A stretch of 64,000 bases of DNA, taken from positions 1 to 64,000 of the forward strand of contig LJCV01000022.1 in assembly GCA_001298575.1 (NCBI GenBank), in the 5' to 3' direction. Source of the DNA: Actinobacteria bacterium OK074 (GTDB lineage: Bacteria; Actinomycetota; Actinomycetes; Streptomycetales; Streptomycetaceae). Shown here piece after piece: positions 33,684-41,745 of this stretch. The notes under the pieces are model-generated. The model was not told where the DNA came from, did no database searches, and saw only the letters and a list, made by a program, of their open reading frames with translations. Position 1 is the stretch's first letter; the number at the start of each line of letters is the position of its first letter. The translations under genes were made by a program, and so were the position numbers.

Positions 33684-33800
33684 ATGGCACTTCTCGACCT
33701 CCAGACCATGGAATCCGACGAACACACCGCAACGGCCGGCGCGAGCACCGCGAGCCTGCTGTCCTGTGTGTCCACGACGAGTGTGCTGCTCTGCCTCTGA
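33684..33800 (+). CDS. ramS: SapB-type lanthipeptide precursor (RamS/AmfS)
   Basis: Small gene of 38 codons with a near-ideal ribosome site (AAAGGA, seven bases before the ATG). The N-terminus ALLDLQTME carries the LxLQ motif that class III synthetases recognise. The C-terminal core holds two Ser-x2-Ser-x3-Cys units: Ser21/Ser24/Cys28 and Ser30/Ser33/Cys37, the arrangement needed for two rings. The mature product should be a hydrophobic, surface-active peptide that lets aerial hyphae break surface tension. It lies between ramC and the two ABC genes. It was identified from sequence, length and position, and agrees with the RamS/AmfS family. Confidence 0.93.
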   Translation: MALLDLQTMESDEHTATAGASTASLLSCVSTTSVLLCL

Positions 33801-33821
33801 CACCACCGGGCACCAGCGGCT

Positions 33822-33859
33822 CCGGGCGGTTCCTCCCCTCACCGGGAGGGGCCGCCCGG
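33822..33859 (+). terminator. hairpin between ramS and the ABC genes (partial terminator)
   Basis: Outer stem CCGGGCGG/CCGCCCGG, a 2-base mismatch, and inner stem CCTCCC/GGGAGG with a 6-base loop, 22 bases after the ramS stop. The ABC genes follow in the same direction, so it probably gives more precursor than transporter mRNA. Confidence 0.7.
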
Positions 33860-33890
33860 GGTCCCCGGTCCGCTCCGGAGGCCGGACGCC

Positions 33891-35606
33891 ATGAGGAAAC
33901 CGAGCGGGACGTCCGCCTCCCTGCTGCGCGACACCGTCCGGCACAGCCGGTGGCACTGCGCCGCCCTGGCGCTGGCGGCCACCGGGGAGACCGTGTCGGG
34001 GCTCCTGCTCCCGGCCGCCCTCGGCCGCACCCTCGACGCCCTGCTGGCCCGCCCCGGGAGCGCCACCGGGTGGCTGCTGGGCTGCACCTCCCTGATCGTC
34101 CTGCTCGGGCTGCTCGACGCCTGCCAGGCGGTGCTCGCCGCCACGGTCGACGCCCGGTCCACCGCCCGGCTGCGCGAGCGTCTGACCGGACATGTGCTGG
34201 CCGTGGGGCCCCGGGCCGCCGAGCGGTTCGGCTCCGGCGACCTGGTGGCACGGCTCGTCGGCAACGCGGCGCAGGCCGCCACCGCGCCCGCGGCCGTGGC
34301 CGCCCTGCCCGCGGCGCTCGTCGGGCCGGTGGGTGCCGTGGTGGCGCTGGCCCTGATCAGCCCCTGGCCGGCGGCCGTGTTCCTGTGCGGCGCGCCCGTA
34401 CTGGCCCTGTTCCTGAAGGCGTTCGCCCGGGACGCCGCCGCGTGCGCGGCCGACTACCAGCGGGCCCAGGGGCGGATCGCCACCCACCTCGCCGAGGCGA
34501 TCGGCGGGGCGCGGACCGTCGCCGCGTCCGGGACCGCCGACAAGGAGGCGGCCCGCGTCCTGCGCCCGCTGCCCGCCCTCTCCGCGGCCGGACACCGGAT
34601 GTGGCGCGTGCAGGGGCGGGCCGCGGCCCGGGCGGTCACCGTCGCGCCGCTGCTCCAGCTCGGTGTGGTGGCCGTCGCGGGCGTCCTGCTCGTCCACCAC
34701 CGGCTGACCGTCGGCGAGGTGCTGGCCGCGTCGCGGTACGCGGTCCTGGCGGCCGGCGTGGGCGTGCTGGTCGGCCGACTGGCGGGGCTGGCCCGGGCGC
34801 GGGCGGCGGCCCGGCGCCTCGACGAGGTACTGGCCGAACCGGCGATCACCTACGGGCAGCGCGAACTGCCGCCCGGGCAGGGGTGGTTGGAGTTGCGCCG
34901 GGTCACCGCCCGGCGCGGCGGCCGGACCGTCCTGGACGCCGTCGACCTGGTCGTGCCCGCCGGTTCCTGCGTCGCCGTGGTCGGCCGTTCCGGGTCGGGC
35001 AAGTCGCTGCTGGCCGCGATGGCCGGGCGCCTCGCGGACCCCGACGAGGGCGAGGTCCTGCTCGACGGCGTGCCCCTGCGGGCCCTGCGACGGCGGGCGC
35101 TGCGGGGCGCGATCGGCCATGCCTTCGACCGTCCCGCGCTGCTCGGCGCGACCGTCGAGGACACCATCGCCCTCGGCGCGGACACCGTCGACCCCCGCGC
35201 GGTCCGCCGGGCGGCGGCAGCGGCCCGCGCCGACGCCTTCGTACGACGGCTGCCGAACGGCTACGCCACCGCCTGCACGGCCGCCCCACTCTCCGGCGGC
35301 GAGGTCCAACGCCTCGGTCTGGCCCGGGCGTTCGCCCACGGGGGACGGCTGCTCGTCCTCGACGACGCCCTCTCCAGCCTCGACACGGTGACCGAACGCC
35401 ATGTCACCGACGCCCTCCTCGGCCCCACGGCCGGACCCGGCGGCTCCCGGCTGGTCGTCGCCCACCGCGCGTCCACGGCGGCCCGCGCGGACACGGTGGC
35501 CTGGCTGGACGAGGGGCGGATCCGCGCGGTGGGCCCGCACGCGCGCCTGTGGCGGATCCCCGGGTACCGGGAGGTCTTCGGCGCGGCCGACGGGGGGACG
35601 CCGTGA
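33891..35606 (+). CDS. ramA: ABC half-transporter of the ram cluster (RamA/AmfB)
   Basis: Exporter half of 571 residues. Six membrane helices cover about 20-310, with a nucleotide domain at about 330-560. Walker A is GRSGSGKSL, the signature is LSGGEVQRLGLARA, and Walker B is LLVLDDALSSLD, where the catalytic Glu is Asp, so this ATP site should be slow or inactive. It pairs with the downstream half-transporter, whose site has the normal DEATS. The heterodimer exports the SapB-like peptide. Its stop overlaps the next start (GTGA). Confidence 0.9.
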   Translation: MRKPSGTSASLLRDTVRHSRWHCAALALAATGETVSGLLLPAALGRTLDALLARPGSATGWLLGCTSLIVLLGLLDACQAVLAATVDARSTARLRERLTGHVLAVGPRAAERFGSGDLVARLVGNAAQAATAPAAVAALPAALVGPVGAVVALALISPWPAAVFLCGAPVLALFLKAFARDAAACAADYQRAQGRIATHLAEAIGGARTVAASGTADKEAARVLRPLPALSAAGHRMWRVQGRAAARAVTVAPLLQLGVVAVAGVLLVHHRLTVGEVLAASRYAVLAAGVGVLVGRLAGLARARAAARRLDEVLAEPAITYGQRELPPGQGWLELRRVTARRGGRTVLDAVDLVVPAGSCVAVVGRSGSGKSLLAAMAGRLADPDEGEVLLDGVPLRALRRRALRGAIGHAFDRPALLGATVEDTIALGADTVDPRAVRRAAAAARADAFVRRLPNGYATACTAAPLSGGEVQRLGLARAFAHGGRLLVLDDALSSLDTVTERHVTDALLGPTAGPGGSRLVVAHRASTAARADTVAWLDEGRIRAVGPHARLWRIPGYREVFGAADGGTP

Positions 35607-37537
35607 CGGCCCGGGGGCGCCGGGGCGTGGCCGTACGCCTGGCGCTGTGGTCCCTGCTGGAGACCGGGCAGACGTTCCTGCTGGGATACGCGCTCGCGCG
35701 GGCCCTCGACAGCGGGTTCCTGGCCGGGCGGGCGCCGGTCGGGCTCGCCTGGCTCGGGGCCGCGGGCGGCGCGGTGGCGGTGGGCGCGCTGGGGACGGCC
35801 CGGGTGTACGGGGCCGTCGCCGCGCTCGTCGAACCGTTGCGCGACCGGTGGGTGGAACGGGTGGTGGCGCGGGGCGTGCGGGAGGCCGACGGCTCTGCGC
35901 TGTCCGGTCTGACCCAGCAGGTGGAGATCGCCCGGGACACGTTCGCGGGTCTGGTGATGGTGGCCCGGTCGTTCCTGTTCACCGCGGTGGGCGCGCTCGT
36001 CGGGCTGTTCTCCCTCGCCCCGGCGCTGCTCCTCGTGGTCGCTCCGCCGCTGGCCGCGGGAGTCGCGCTGTGCGTGGTGTCGCTGCGGCCCCTGGCCCGC
36101 CGTCAGGAGGCGTTCCTGGTGGCCGACGAGGCCATCGCCGACCGGCTCGGCCGGGTCTGTCCCGGCCTGCGGGACGTGACGGCGTTCGGCGCGCAGGAGC
36201 AGACCGCCGCCGAGGTCGGCGCATGCGTCGACGCCGAGCTGCGGGCGGCCCGCTCGCTGGCCCGCTGGGGCGCCCTGCGGGTGGCGTCGCTCGCCGTCGG
36301 CGGACAGCTCCCGGTCGTGCTGCTCCTGGCCACCGCCCCCTGGCTGCTGGACCACGGCGTCACCGCGGGCGGGCTCGTCGGCGCCCTGGCCTACGTGACA
36401 CAGTCCCTGCTGCCCGCCCTGCAGAGCCTGGTCCACGGCCTGGGCACGAGCGGGACCCGACTGCGGGTGGTCCTGCGCAGGCTGGACGCGGGGCTGACGG
36501 CAACGGGGGCGCCCCGCCGCGGGCCCGTCGAGCGGGGTACGGACACCGAAGGGCCGGGGGACGCGGCCGGGTGCCCCTCGGACGGCCGGACCGGCCTCGC
36601 GACGGCCGCACCCGTCCACCGCCGTCCGCCTCCTCCCCTGCGGCCCGCGCCCGACGCCCTCGTCGTACGGTCGCTCACCTTCGCCTACGGGCCCGGGGCC
36701 GTCCCCGTCGTCGAGGATCTCGACCTGGCCGTCCCGGCAGGCTCCTCGCTCGCCGTCGTGGGACCCAGCGGGATCGGGAAGTCGACGCTGGCCGCACTGG
36801 TCGCGGGGGTGCTGCGCCCGCGGGCGGGCAGTGTCCGGGTCTACGGCCATCCGGTGCCCGGCCCGGCGGCCCACGCGGCGCGCGTGCTCATCCCGCAGGA
36901 GGCGTACGTGTTCACCGGCACCTTCCGCGACAACCTCGTGCACCTGCGGTCCGATCCCGTGTCCGAGGCCGAGGTGCGGGCCGCCGCCGAGGCGGTCGGG
37001 CTCACCGCGCTCCTCGACCGGGCGGGCGGGCCCGCGGCCGAGATCGCCCCGGCCACGCTCTCGGCCGGCGAACGGCAACTGGTCGCGCTCACGCGCGCGT
37101 ACCTCTCCCCGGCGTCGCTCGTCCTGCTCGACGAGGCGACCAGTCATCTGGACCCGGAGGCGGAGGACCGCGCCGAGCGCGCCTTCGCCGGGCGGCCCGG
37201 CACCACGCTCGTGGTGATCGCGCACCGGACGGCGTCGGCCCGGCGCGCGGACCGCGTCCTGGTCATGGACGGGCGGCGGACCTCCTACGGCACCCACGAG
37301 GCCCTGCTGGCGCACTCGCCCCACTACCGCGACCTCGTCGGCGCCTGGACACCCGCCGGGCCCGGGGGCGTCGGGTCAGAGCCACCCCTCCCCCTGGGAG
37401 ATCCGGATGGCGTCGATACGGTTGCGGGCCCCGGTCTTGCGGGTGATGGCGGCCATGTAGTTGCGTACGGTTCCGTGGGACAGATGGAGACTCCCGGCGA
37501 TCTCCGCGACGGAGGCCCCCTCCGCGGCCAGGGATAA
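35603..37537 (+). CDS. ramB: ABC half-transporter of the ram cluster (RamB/AmfA)
   Basis: Exporter half of 644 residues. The membrane domain covers about 10-300, and a Pro/Gly-rich insert about 305-345 precedes the nucleotide domain. Walker A is GPSGIGKST, the signature is LSAGERQLVALTRA (the first Gly is Ala) and Walker B is LVLLDEATSHLD. GTG start overlapping the RamA stop by four bases. The C-terminus after about residue 590 is a Gly/Pro/Asp-rich tail read through the end of the convergent ramR gene (162-base overlap). That tail looks non-structural and may be dispensable, or a frameshift may have extended it. Confidence 0.88.
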   Translation: MTARGRRGVAVRLALWSLLETGQTFLLGYALARALDSGFLAGRAPVGLAWLGAAGGAVAVGALGTARVYGAVAALVEPLRDRWVERVVARGVREADGSALSGLTQQVEIARDTFAGLVMVARSFLFTAVGALVGLFSLAPALLLVVAPPLAAGVALCVVSLRPLARRQEAFLVADEAIADRLGRVCPGLRDVTAFGAQEQTAAEVGACVDAELRAARSLARWGALRVASLAVGGQLPVVLLLATAPWLLDHGVTAGGLVGALAYVTQSLLPALQSLVHGLGTSGTRLRVVLRRLDAGLTATGAPRRGPVERGTDTEGPGDAAGCPSDGRTGLATAAPVHRRPPPPLRPAPDALVVRSLTFAYGPGAVPVVEDLDLAVPAGSSLAVVGPSGIGKSTLAALVAGVLRPRAGSVRVYGHPVPGPAAHAARVLIPQEAYVFTGTFRDNLVHLRSDPVSEAEVRAAAEAVGLTALLDRAGGPAAEIAPATLSAGERQLVALTRAYLSPASLVLLDEATSHLDPEAEDRAERAFAGRPGTTLVVIAHRTASARRADRVLVMDGRRTSYGTHEALLAHSPHYRDLVGAWTPAGPGGVGSEPPLPLGDPDGVDTVAGPGLAGDGGHVVAYGSVGQMETPGDLRDGGPLRGQG

Positions 37538-37972
37538 CACGCTCAACTCCCGCAGGGTCAGCGGCATTTCGGCGGCCTTGAGGAAGCCGAACCCCAAGGA
37601 GCCGTCAACAAAACGTTTTCCCTCGGCGACCTCGTGGATGCCGGACACCAGCCGGTCCGGCGAGCTGTCCTTGTCGACGTACCCCAGCGCGCCCGCCCCC
37701 CCCGCCCGCCGCAGCAGACCCGGTCGGCGCACGGTGGCGAGAACCAGCAGCCCGGGCGCCGGCCGGCCGCTCAGGTCGCCGAGCGGCAGGGGGTCGGAGG
37801 ACCCGGCGTACTCCAGGTCCGCCGCGCAGACGTCCGGCCGGACGGATCTGACCCGGCCGGGCGCACCGAGCCAGGGCGTGTCGAACACTCTCAGGTCCGG
37901 CTCCTGGCGCAGCCACTGGGCCAGCACCGATCTCACCAGACACGCGTCGTGCACGAGTAACACCCGGATCAC
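37376..37972 (-). CDS. ramR: RamR/AmfR-type LuxR-family response regulator with TTA codon
   Basis: Activator of the ram genes in related species; 198 residues here. Receiver-like domain 1-120 with Asp52 in AADLEY and Lys in GYVDKDS; the usual N-terminal acidic pair is reduced to HD. The LuxR helix-turn-helix is at about 135-195 (LTLRELSVLSLAAEG, then LSHGTVRNYMAAITRK). GTG start at 37972 with GGGGGAG three bases upstream. Codon 5 is TTA, so translation needs the bldA leucyl-tRNA, tying SapB production to development. A run of eight C/G bases (37696-37703) lies in the receiver part. It is convergent with ramB and overlaps it by 162 bases. Confidence 0.88.
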   Translation of the reverse strand: MIRVLLVHDACLVRSVLAQWLRQEPDLRVFDTPWLGAPGRVRSVRPDVCAADLEYAGSSDPLPLGDLSGRPAPGLLVLATVRRPGLLRRAGGAGALGYVDKDSSPDRLVSGIHEVAEGKRFVDGSLGFGFLKAAEMPLTLRELSVLSLAAEGASVAEIAGSLHLSHGTVRNYMAAITRKTGARNRIDAIRISQGEGWL

Positions 37973-38412
37973 GCACTCCCCCATTCGTACCGCCGGCCCC
38001 GCCGATTCGGCCCCGCCGGTCCCGTCGGCCGATCACGTGCCCATTGTTCGCGGACGCGACCATTCGGTGGGGGCGAATAACCGGTCATCGGGGAGCTAGG
38101 GGGCGCACGAGGGGCGCCCGTAAGGCGAGCCGCACTTCCGCCGAGGGGGCATGAAACAGGGCCCCTGGGGTAAGGGCTGCACGGCTGCGACGCGATCAGG
38201 TGGGGTTTCGCCCCGGTGTGGACAGCCGGGGACGGTGCGGGTGCGGGCGTACGGCCTTGTGCACGGCCCGCGTTGCGATCGCATCGCGGAGCGTCGGGGC
38301 TCGCGGGCCGGGGAGACCGACCGGGGGCACGGTTCGCGGGCCCGGGTGGGACGGGTCGGCCGAGGGGGCCGGTTCGGACCGGCCGCCGACACGGCGACGG
38401 CCGGGGACGCAC
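37973..38412. other. intergenic region between ramR and the second S1 protease
   Basis: About 440 bases before the protease terminator. It must hold the ramR promoter (minus strand) near 37990-38100, including a CGAATAACCGG element; the remainder up to the terminator shows no credible gene. Several overlapping frames here have poor codon pattern and no ribosome sites. Confidence 0.4.
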
Positions 38413-38448
38413 GACGGTCCGGTCCTCCCGCCGGAGGACCGGACCGTC
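38413..38448 (-). terminator. terminator after the second S1 protease gene
   Basis: Perfect 16-bp stem GACGGTCCGGTCCTCC / reverse complement with a CGCC loop, 39 bases past the protease stop. Confidence 0.88.
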
Positions 38449-38487
38449 ACCGGCACGTGGCCGGAACGAATTCCGCGGTGTGCCGCG

Positions 38488-39825
38488 TCAGTTGCCGGAC
38501 ACCAGTCCGGAGCCGTCCTGGGTGCCGGAGCCGTCCTCGGTACCGGTCCCGGACTGGTCGCCCGTGCCGGACTGGTCGCCGGTCGCGTCGGCCCCGCCCG
38601 CCGCGTCGGTGGCGCCGGCCGACGGATCGACGGCACTGGCCGACGGATCCACGGCCCCGGTGTCGTCGCCGCCCGCCGCGGCGCCGTCGCCGAGCGTGGC
38701 GCCGGTGGCCGTGAGCGCGGCGGTGACCGGCTGGAAGAAGGTCTCGCCACCGGCGGTGCAGTCACCGCTGCCGCCCGAGGTGAGGCCGATCGCGCTGCCG
38801 TCCTGGGTGAAGAGCGGGCCGCCGCTGTCGCCGGCCTCGGCGCAGACGTCGGTCTGGATCAGCCCGTTGACGGTGTCGACGCCGCCCGGGTCGGTCTCGC
38901 TCTGGAAGTTCACGGTCGCGTCGAGCCCGGTGACCGTGCCGTCGTGCAGACCGGTGGTGCTGCCCATCCGGAACACCTGGGTGCCGACGGTGGCGTCCGC
39001 GGCCGCGTTGATCTGTACGGTCTGGCCGCCGCCGACGTTGACCTCGCTCGCGGTGACGGTGGTGGGGTCGTTGTACTTGACGAGGGAGAAGTCGCCGTCG
39101 CCGGGGAAGGTGGCCTGGTCGACGGTGGCGATCGGGTCGCCGGTCTCGGAGTCGGACCAGTCGGCTGCCGCGACCCCGCAGTGGCCCGCGGTGAGGAAGG
39201 CGGGGGTGCCGTCGCTCGCGGTGACGTTGAAGCCGAGGGAGCAGCGGACACCGCCGGCGTCGACCTGGGCGAAGATGGCGTCGCCGCCCGCCACGAGGGG
39301 CTTCAGCTCGGTCGTGGTCTTGTTCACGGTGGCCACGCCGTCGCCGAGGCCGTCGACCGTGGAGACGAGCGTGTCCCACTTGCTGCCCGTGACGGTGGGG
39401 TCGGCGGTGACCTGGACCTCGTTGGTCTTCGGGTCGACGGACCAGGCCGTACCGGCGATGGTCGCCTTGGTGCGCAGGGTGGCCGCGACGGCGGTGAGTT
39501 CGGCGGTGCTGTTCTGCACCGCGTTCGGAATCGCACCGGCCTTTCTGACCTGCGCCATCACCGTGCTGTCGCCGTCCACGACGTTGACCACGACCTGCTT
39601 CTTCGTGGAGTCGTAGTAGGAGCCCGCGACCGCGTCACCAAGCTGGGAGGTGAGCTGCGAGACGAGGCCGCCGGCTGCGTCGGCCTTGACCGTCTTCGGT
39701 GTCGCGTCCTGCGCATCCGTCTGGGACGCATTGGCGTTGGGCAGCAGAAGCGCCGCCGCTCCGAGCGCCGCCACGCTTCCTGCCGCAATCGCGGCCTTGC
39801 GCTTGGGTATGCGTTTGTGACTCAA
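38488..39825 (-). CDS. secreted trypsin-like (S1) serine protease, streptogrisin-like
   Basis: Secreted protease of 445 residues. Signal peptide (KRIPKRKAAIAAGSVAALG to about residue 37), pro-region to about 205, then the catalytic domain with His in FLTAGHCG, Asp in GDGDFSLVKY and Ser in EAGDSGGPLFT. Substrate-pocket strand LTSGGSGDCTAGGETFF with a disulfide. The C-terminal 65 residues are Gly/Asp/Ser/Thr-rich repeats (GDQSGTG, TEDGSGTQDGSG). Start at the TTG at 39825 because AGGAGG lies seven bases upstream; longer starts add a non-signal segment. It is a paralogue of the protease at 9449-10834 but without the membrane anchor, and shares the same promoter motif. Confidence 0.9.
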   Translation of the reverse strand: MSHKRIPKRKAAIAAGSVAALGAAALLLPNANASQTDAQDATPKTVKADAAGGLVSQLTSQLGDAVAGSYYDSTKKQVVVNVVDGDSTVMAQVRKAGAIPNAVQNSTAELTAVAATLRTKATIAGTAWSVDPKTNEVQVTADPTVTGSKWDTLVSTVDGLGDGVATVNKTTTELKPLVAGGDAIFAQVDAGGVRCSLGFNVTASDGTPAFLTAGHCGVAAADWSDSETGDPIATVDQATFPGDGDFSLVKYNDPTTVTASEVNVGGGQTVQINAAADATVGTQVFRMGSTTGLHDGTVTGLDATVNFQSETDPGGVDTVNGLIQTDVCAEAGDSGGPLFTQDGSAIGLTSGGSGDCTAGGETFFQPVTAALTATGATLGDGAAAGGDDTGAVDPSASAVDPSAGATDAAGGADATGDQSGTGDQSGTGTEDGSGTQDGSGLVSGN

Positions 39826-39904
39826 CTCTTGACCTCCTGGGGACGGGGACCTGTGCCGCCGTCCGGCAGCGGAACTTCTGAAACCTGGGCGCCTGGATGC
39901 CTGT

Positions 39905-39938
39905 TGATACGCAGGTGTCATCTGGGGTGTTCAACTAC
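39905..39938 (-). promoter_or_regulatory. ECF-type promoter of the second S1 protease gene
   Basis: On the minus strand: AGTTGAACACCCCAG, ten bases, CGTATCAA, ending about 80 bases before the TTG start. It is identical in both conserved parts and in spacing to the motif before the first S1 protease gene (9345-9378). Confidence 0.6.
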
Positions 39939-40551
39939 CGTGCCGAACAGCCGGATTGACGTGCACGAAAGCAGGGGATACCTGGCATACGACCCCAACG
40001 ACCCTGCCCCGCCCGGCCATTGACCGCATGCGAAGAGGCCGGGCACGCCTTTTCGGGGGCACGGGTACACCCCCCGGGCGCGGTCGACGTTCCGCTGTCG
40101 TCCGGTGACCGACCGCTCCCGGCACCGAGCGGAATGTCCCCTTCAGCAAATCTGCACATCGAATACGCGAGCAGGTCACCGCGCGCGGGGCTTCTGCACA
40201 GTCGCCACGCACATGCCAAGTCATTGCGGGGGGACTGTCCGATTCGCGTTTCGGAGCGCAAGACAGCCGCGTGCGCGGACTTCGCCCGGCGTGTGAAGAA
40301 CTTGCCCCCGAGGCGTGCGCGCACCTGCACGCCCGACCCCCGCACGAACATCAATTGCCCTGGTGACAGCGGTGGTTGATTGGAAGCACGCCGTCGGACC
40401 GTGCTTTGATCCGTCGCACCGCGGGAGCCGCTCAGCAGGGTTCCCGGGTCACGGGAGGCCCTGGCGCCCACAGCCCAGACCTGCCGTGCATCCCCCAAGG
40501 GGGTCCGCTCTCCCCCTTGTTCCGCAATCCAGTACGAAGGGATGTTCTGAC
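39939..40551. other. intergenic region upstream of the GG-leader peptide gene
   Basis: About 600 bases without a supportable gene. Several frames stay open but lack ribosome sites and Streptomyces codon bias. It probably carries the peptide gene promoter and a long 5' leader; the last 20 bases hold GAAGGGA, the ribosome site. Confidence 0.45.
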
Positions 40552-40770
40552 ATGAACTCCACCCCCCAGGTTGAGACCGCCGAGATCTCGGACGCCGACC
40601 TCGACGCTGTCTCCGGTGGTCTGTCGATCAACGCCGTCAACACCGTCACCGACCTGGTGAACGGCGTTGCCCCGGGCGTGCTCCCCACCGTCACCGGTGC
40701 CCTGGGCACCGTCGAGGGCATCACCGGTCTGCACACCGCCCCGGTCACCGACCTGGTCGCCGGTCTCTGA
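40552..40770 (+). CDS. double-glycine leader peptide, cysteine-free (putative secreted bacteriocin-like peptide)
   Basis: Peptide of 72 residues. Residues 1-23 form a leader ending in ISDADLDAVSGG, a classical double-glycine site cut by C39 peptidases. The 49-residue core is hydrophobic, rich in Val/Gly/Thr/Leu, with a repeated T-V-T/T-D-L-V pattern and no Cys, so it cannot form lanthionines or disulfides. AAGGGA lies nine bases before the ATG. It stands directly before a hairpin and the HlyD-like/C39-ABC/ABC genes, which should mature and export it. No modifying enzyme is nearby. Similar short proteins are sometimes labelled type A2 lantipeptide, which the lack of Cys contradicts here. Confidence 0.87.
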   Translation: MNSTPQVETAEISDADLDAVSGGLSINAVNTVTDLVNGVAPGVLPTVTGALGTVEGITGLHTAPVTDLVAGL

Positions 40771-40855
40771 TCCACCCCCGGCTTCTCGGGCCGGTCGATG
40801 ACCGCGCCGGTCGGCCAGGCCGGCGGTCGCCGACCGGGCCCGTGTGATCCGCCGA

Positions 40856-40883
40856 GTCCCGGAACCGTCCCCGGTTCCGGGAC
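40856..40883 (+). terminator. hairpin between the GG peptide gene and the exporter genes
   Basis: Perfect 12-bp stem GTCCCGGAACCG/CGGTTCCGGGAC with a 4-base loop, 86 bases after the peptide stop and 55 before the HlyD-like start. Likely a partial terminator that favours peptide mRNA over exporter mRNA. Confidence 0.75.
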
Positions 40884-40938
40884 TCTCGGGCGCCGTCATT
40901 CTTCCGCCTCGTGCGCTTCGACCGGTGAGGGAAGTTCC

Positions 40939-41745
40939 GTGCAGTTCCGCCAACAGGCCCTCGCCAAGCTGCAGTCGCCCGAAGAACTCGACCTGCCGGT
41001 GCGCTTCGCCCGGCCGCAGGGCTGGCTCGCGCTGTCCGTGACGGTGGTGGTGATGGCGGCCGCCTCCGTGTGGGCCATGACCGGTTCGGTCTCCTCGACG
41101 GTCTCCGCGTCCGCCATCCTCACGCACGCGGAGGGCAGTTACGTGCTGCAGAGCCCGGTCGCGGGCCAGGTGACCGCGGTCCTCGCCCAGGAGGGCGAAC
41201 GGCTCGCCGCGGGCTCCCCCGTGCTGAAGGTCCGTACGGCCGACGGCGACACCTATGTCCGCGCGGTCTCCGCGGGCCGCCTCACCGAACTCGCCACCAC
41301 CATCGGGCAGATCATCTCCACCGGCGCCAATGTCGCGGCCGTCGAGAACGTCGCCCGCGCGAGCGATCCGCTGTACGCGACGGTGTACGTCCCGGCACAG
41401 AACGCGTCGTCCATCCCCGCGGACGCGGCCGTCGACCTCACCGTGCAGACCGCCCCGGCCCAGCAGTACGGGGTGCTGCGCGGCCGGGTGAAGTCGGTCG
41501 GCCGGGCCGCGCAGACCGAGGCGCAGATCTCCGCGTTCCTCGGCGACAGCCAGCTCGGCGAGCAGTTCACCAAGGACGGCCGCCCGGTGGCCGTCCTGGT
41601 GAGCCTGGACCGGTCGTCCGGCACGGAGAGCGGCTACACGTGGTCCTCCGCGGACGGGCCGCCGTACAAGCTGACCTCCATGACGCTGGCCACGGCTTCG
41701 ATCCGGCTGGCCGACCAGCGCCCCGTCGACTGGCTGCTGCCGTGA
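40939..41745 (+). CDS. HlyD-like membrane-fusion component of an NHLM export system
   Basis: Membrane-tethered adaptor of 268 residues. One N-terminal helix at about 32-52 (LALSVTVVVMAAASVWAMTG) is followed by a lipoyl-like hybrid motif (LQSPVAGQVTAVLAQEGERLAAGSPVLKV) and a beta-barrel. The coiled-coil hairpin of Gram-negative HlyD is missing, as fits a single-membrane cell. GTG start after AGGGAAG. Its stop overlaps the start of the C39-ABC gene (GTGA). It should link the exporters to the cell wall side. Confidence 0.85.
   Translation: MQFRQQALAKLQSPEELDLPVRFARPQGWLALSVTVVVMAAASVWAMTGSVSSTVSASAILTHAEGSYVLQSPVAGQVTAVLAQEGERLAAGSPVLKVRTADGDTYVRAVSAGRLTELATTIGQIISTGANVAAVENVARASDPLYATVYVPAQNASSIPADAAVDLTVQTAPAQQYGVLRGRVKSVGRAAQTEAQISAFLGDSQLGEQFTKDGRPVAVLVSLDRSSGTESGYTWSSADGPPYKLTSMTLATASIRLADQRPVDWLLP

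Noticed and set aside
40552..40770. Lanthipeptide precursor
   Set aside because: The core has no cysteine and no lanthionine synthetase is next to it; the ramC synthetase has its own precursor.
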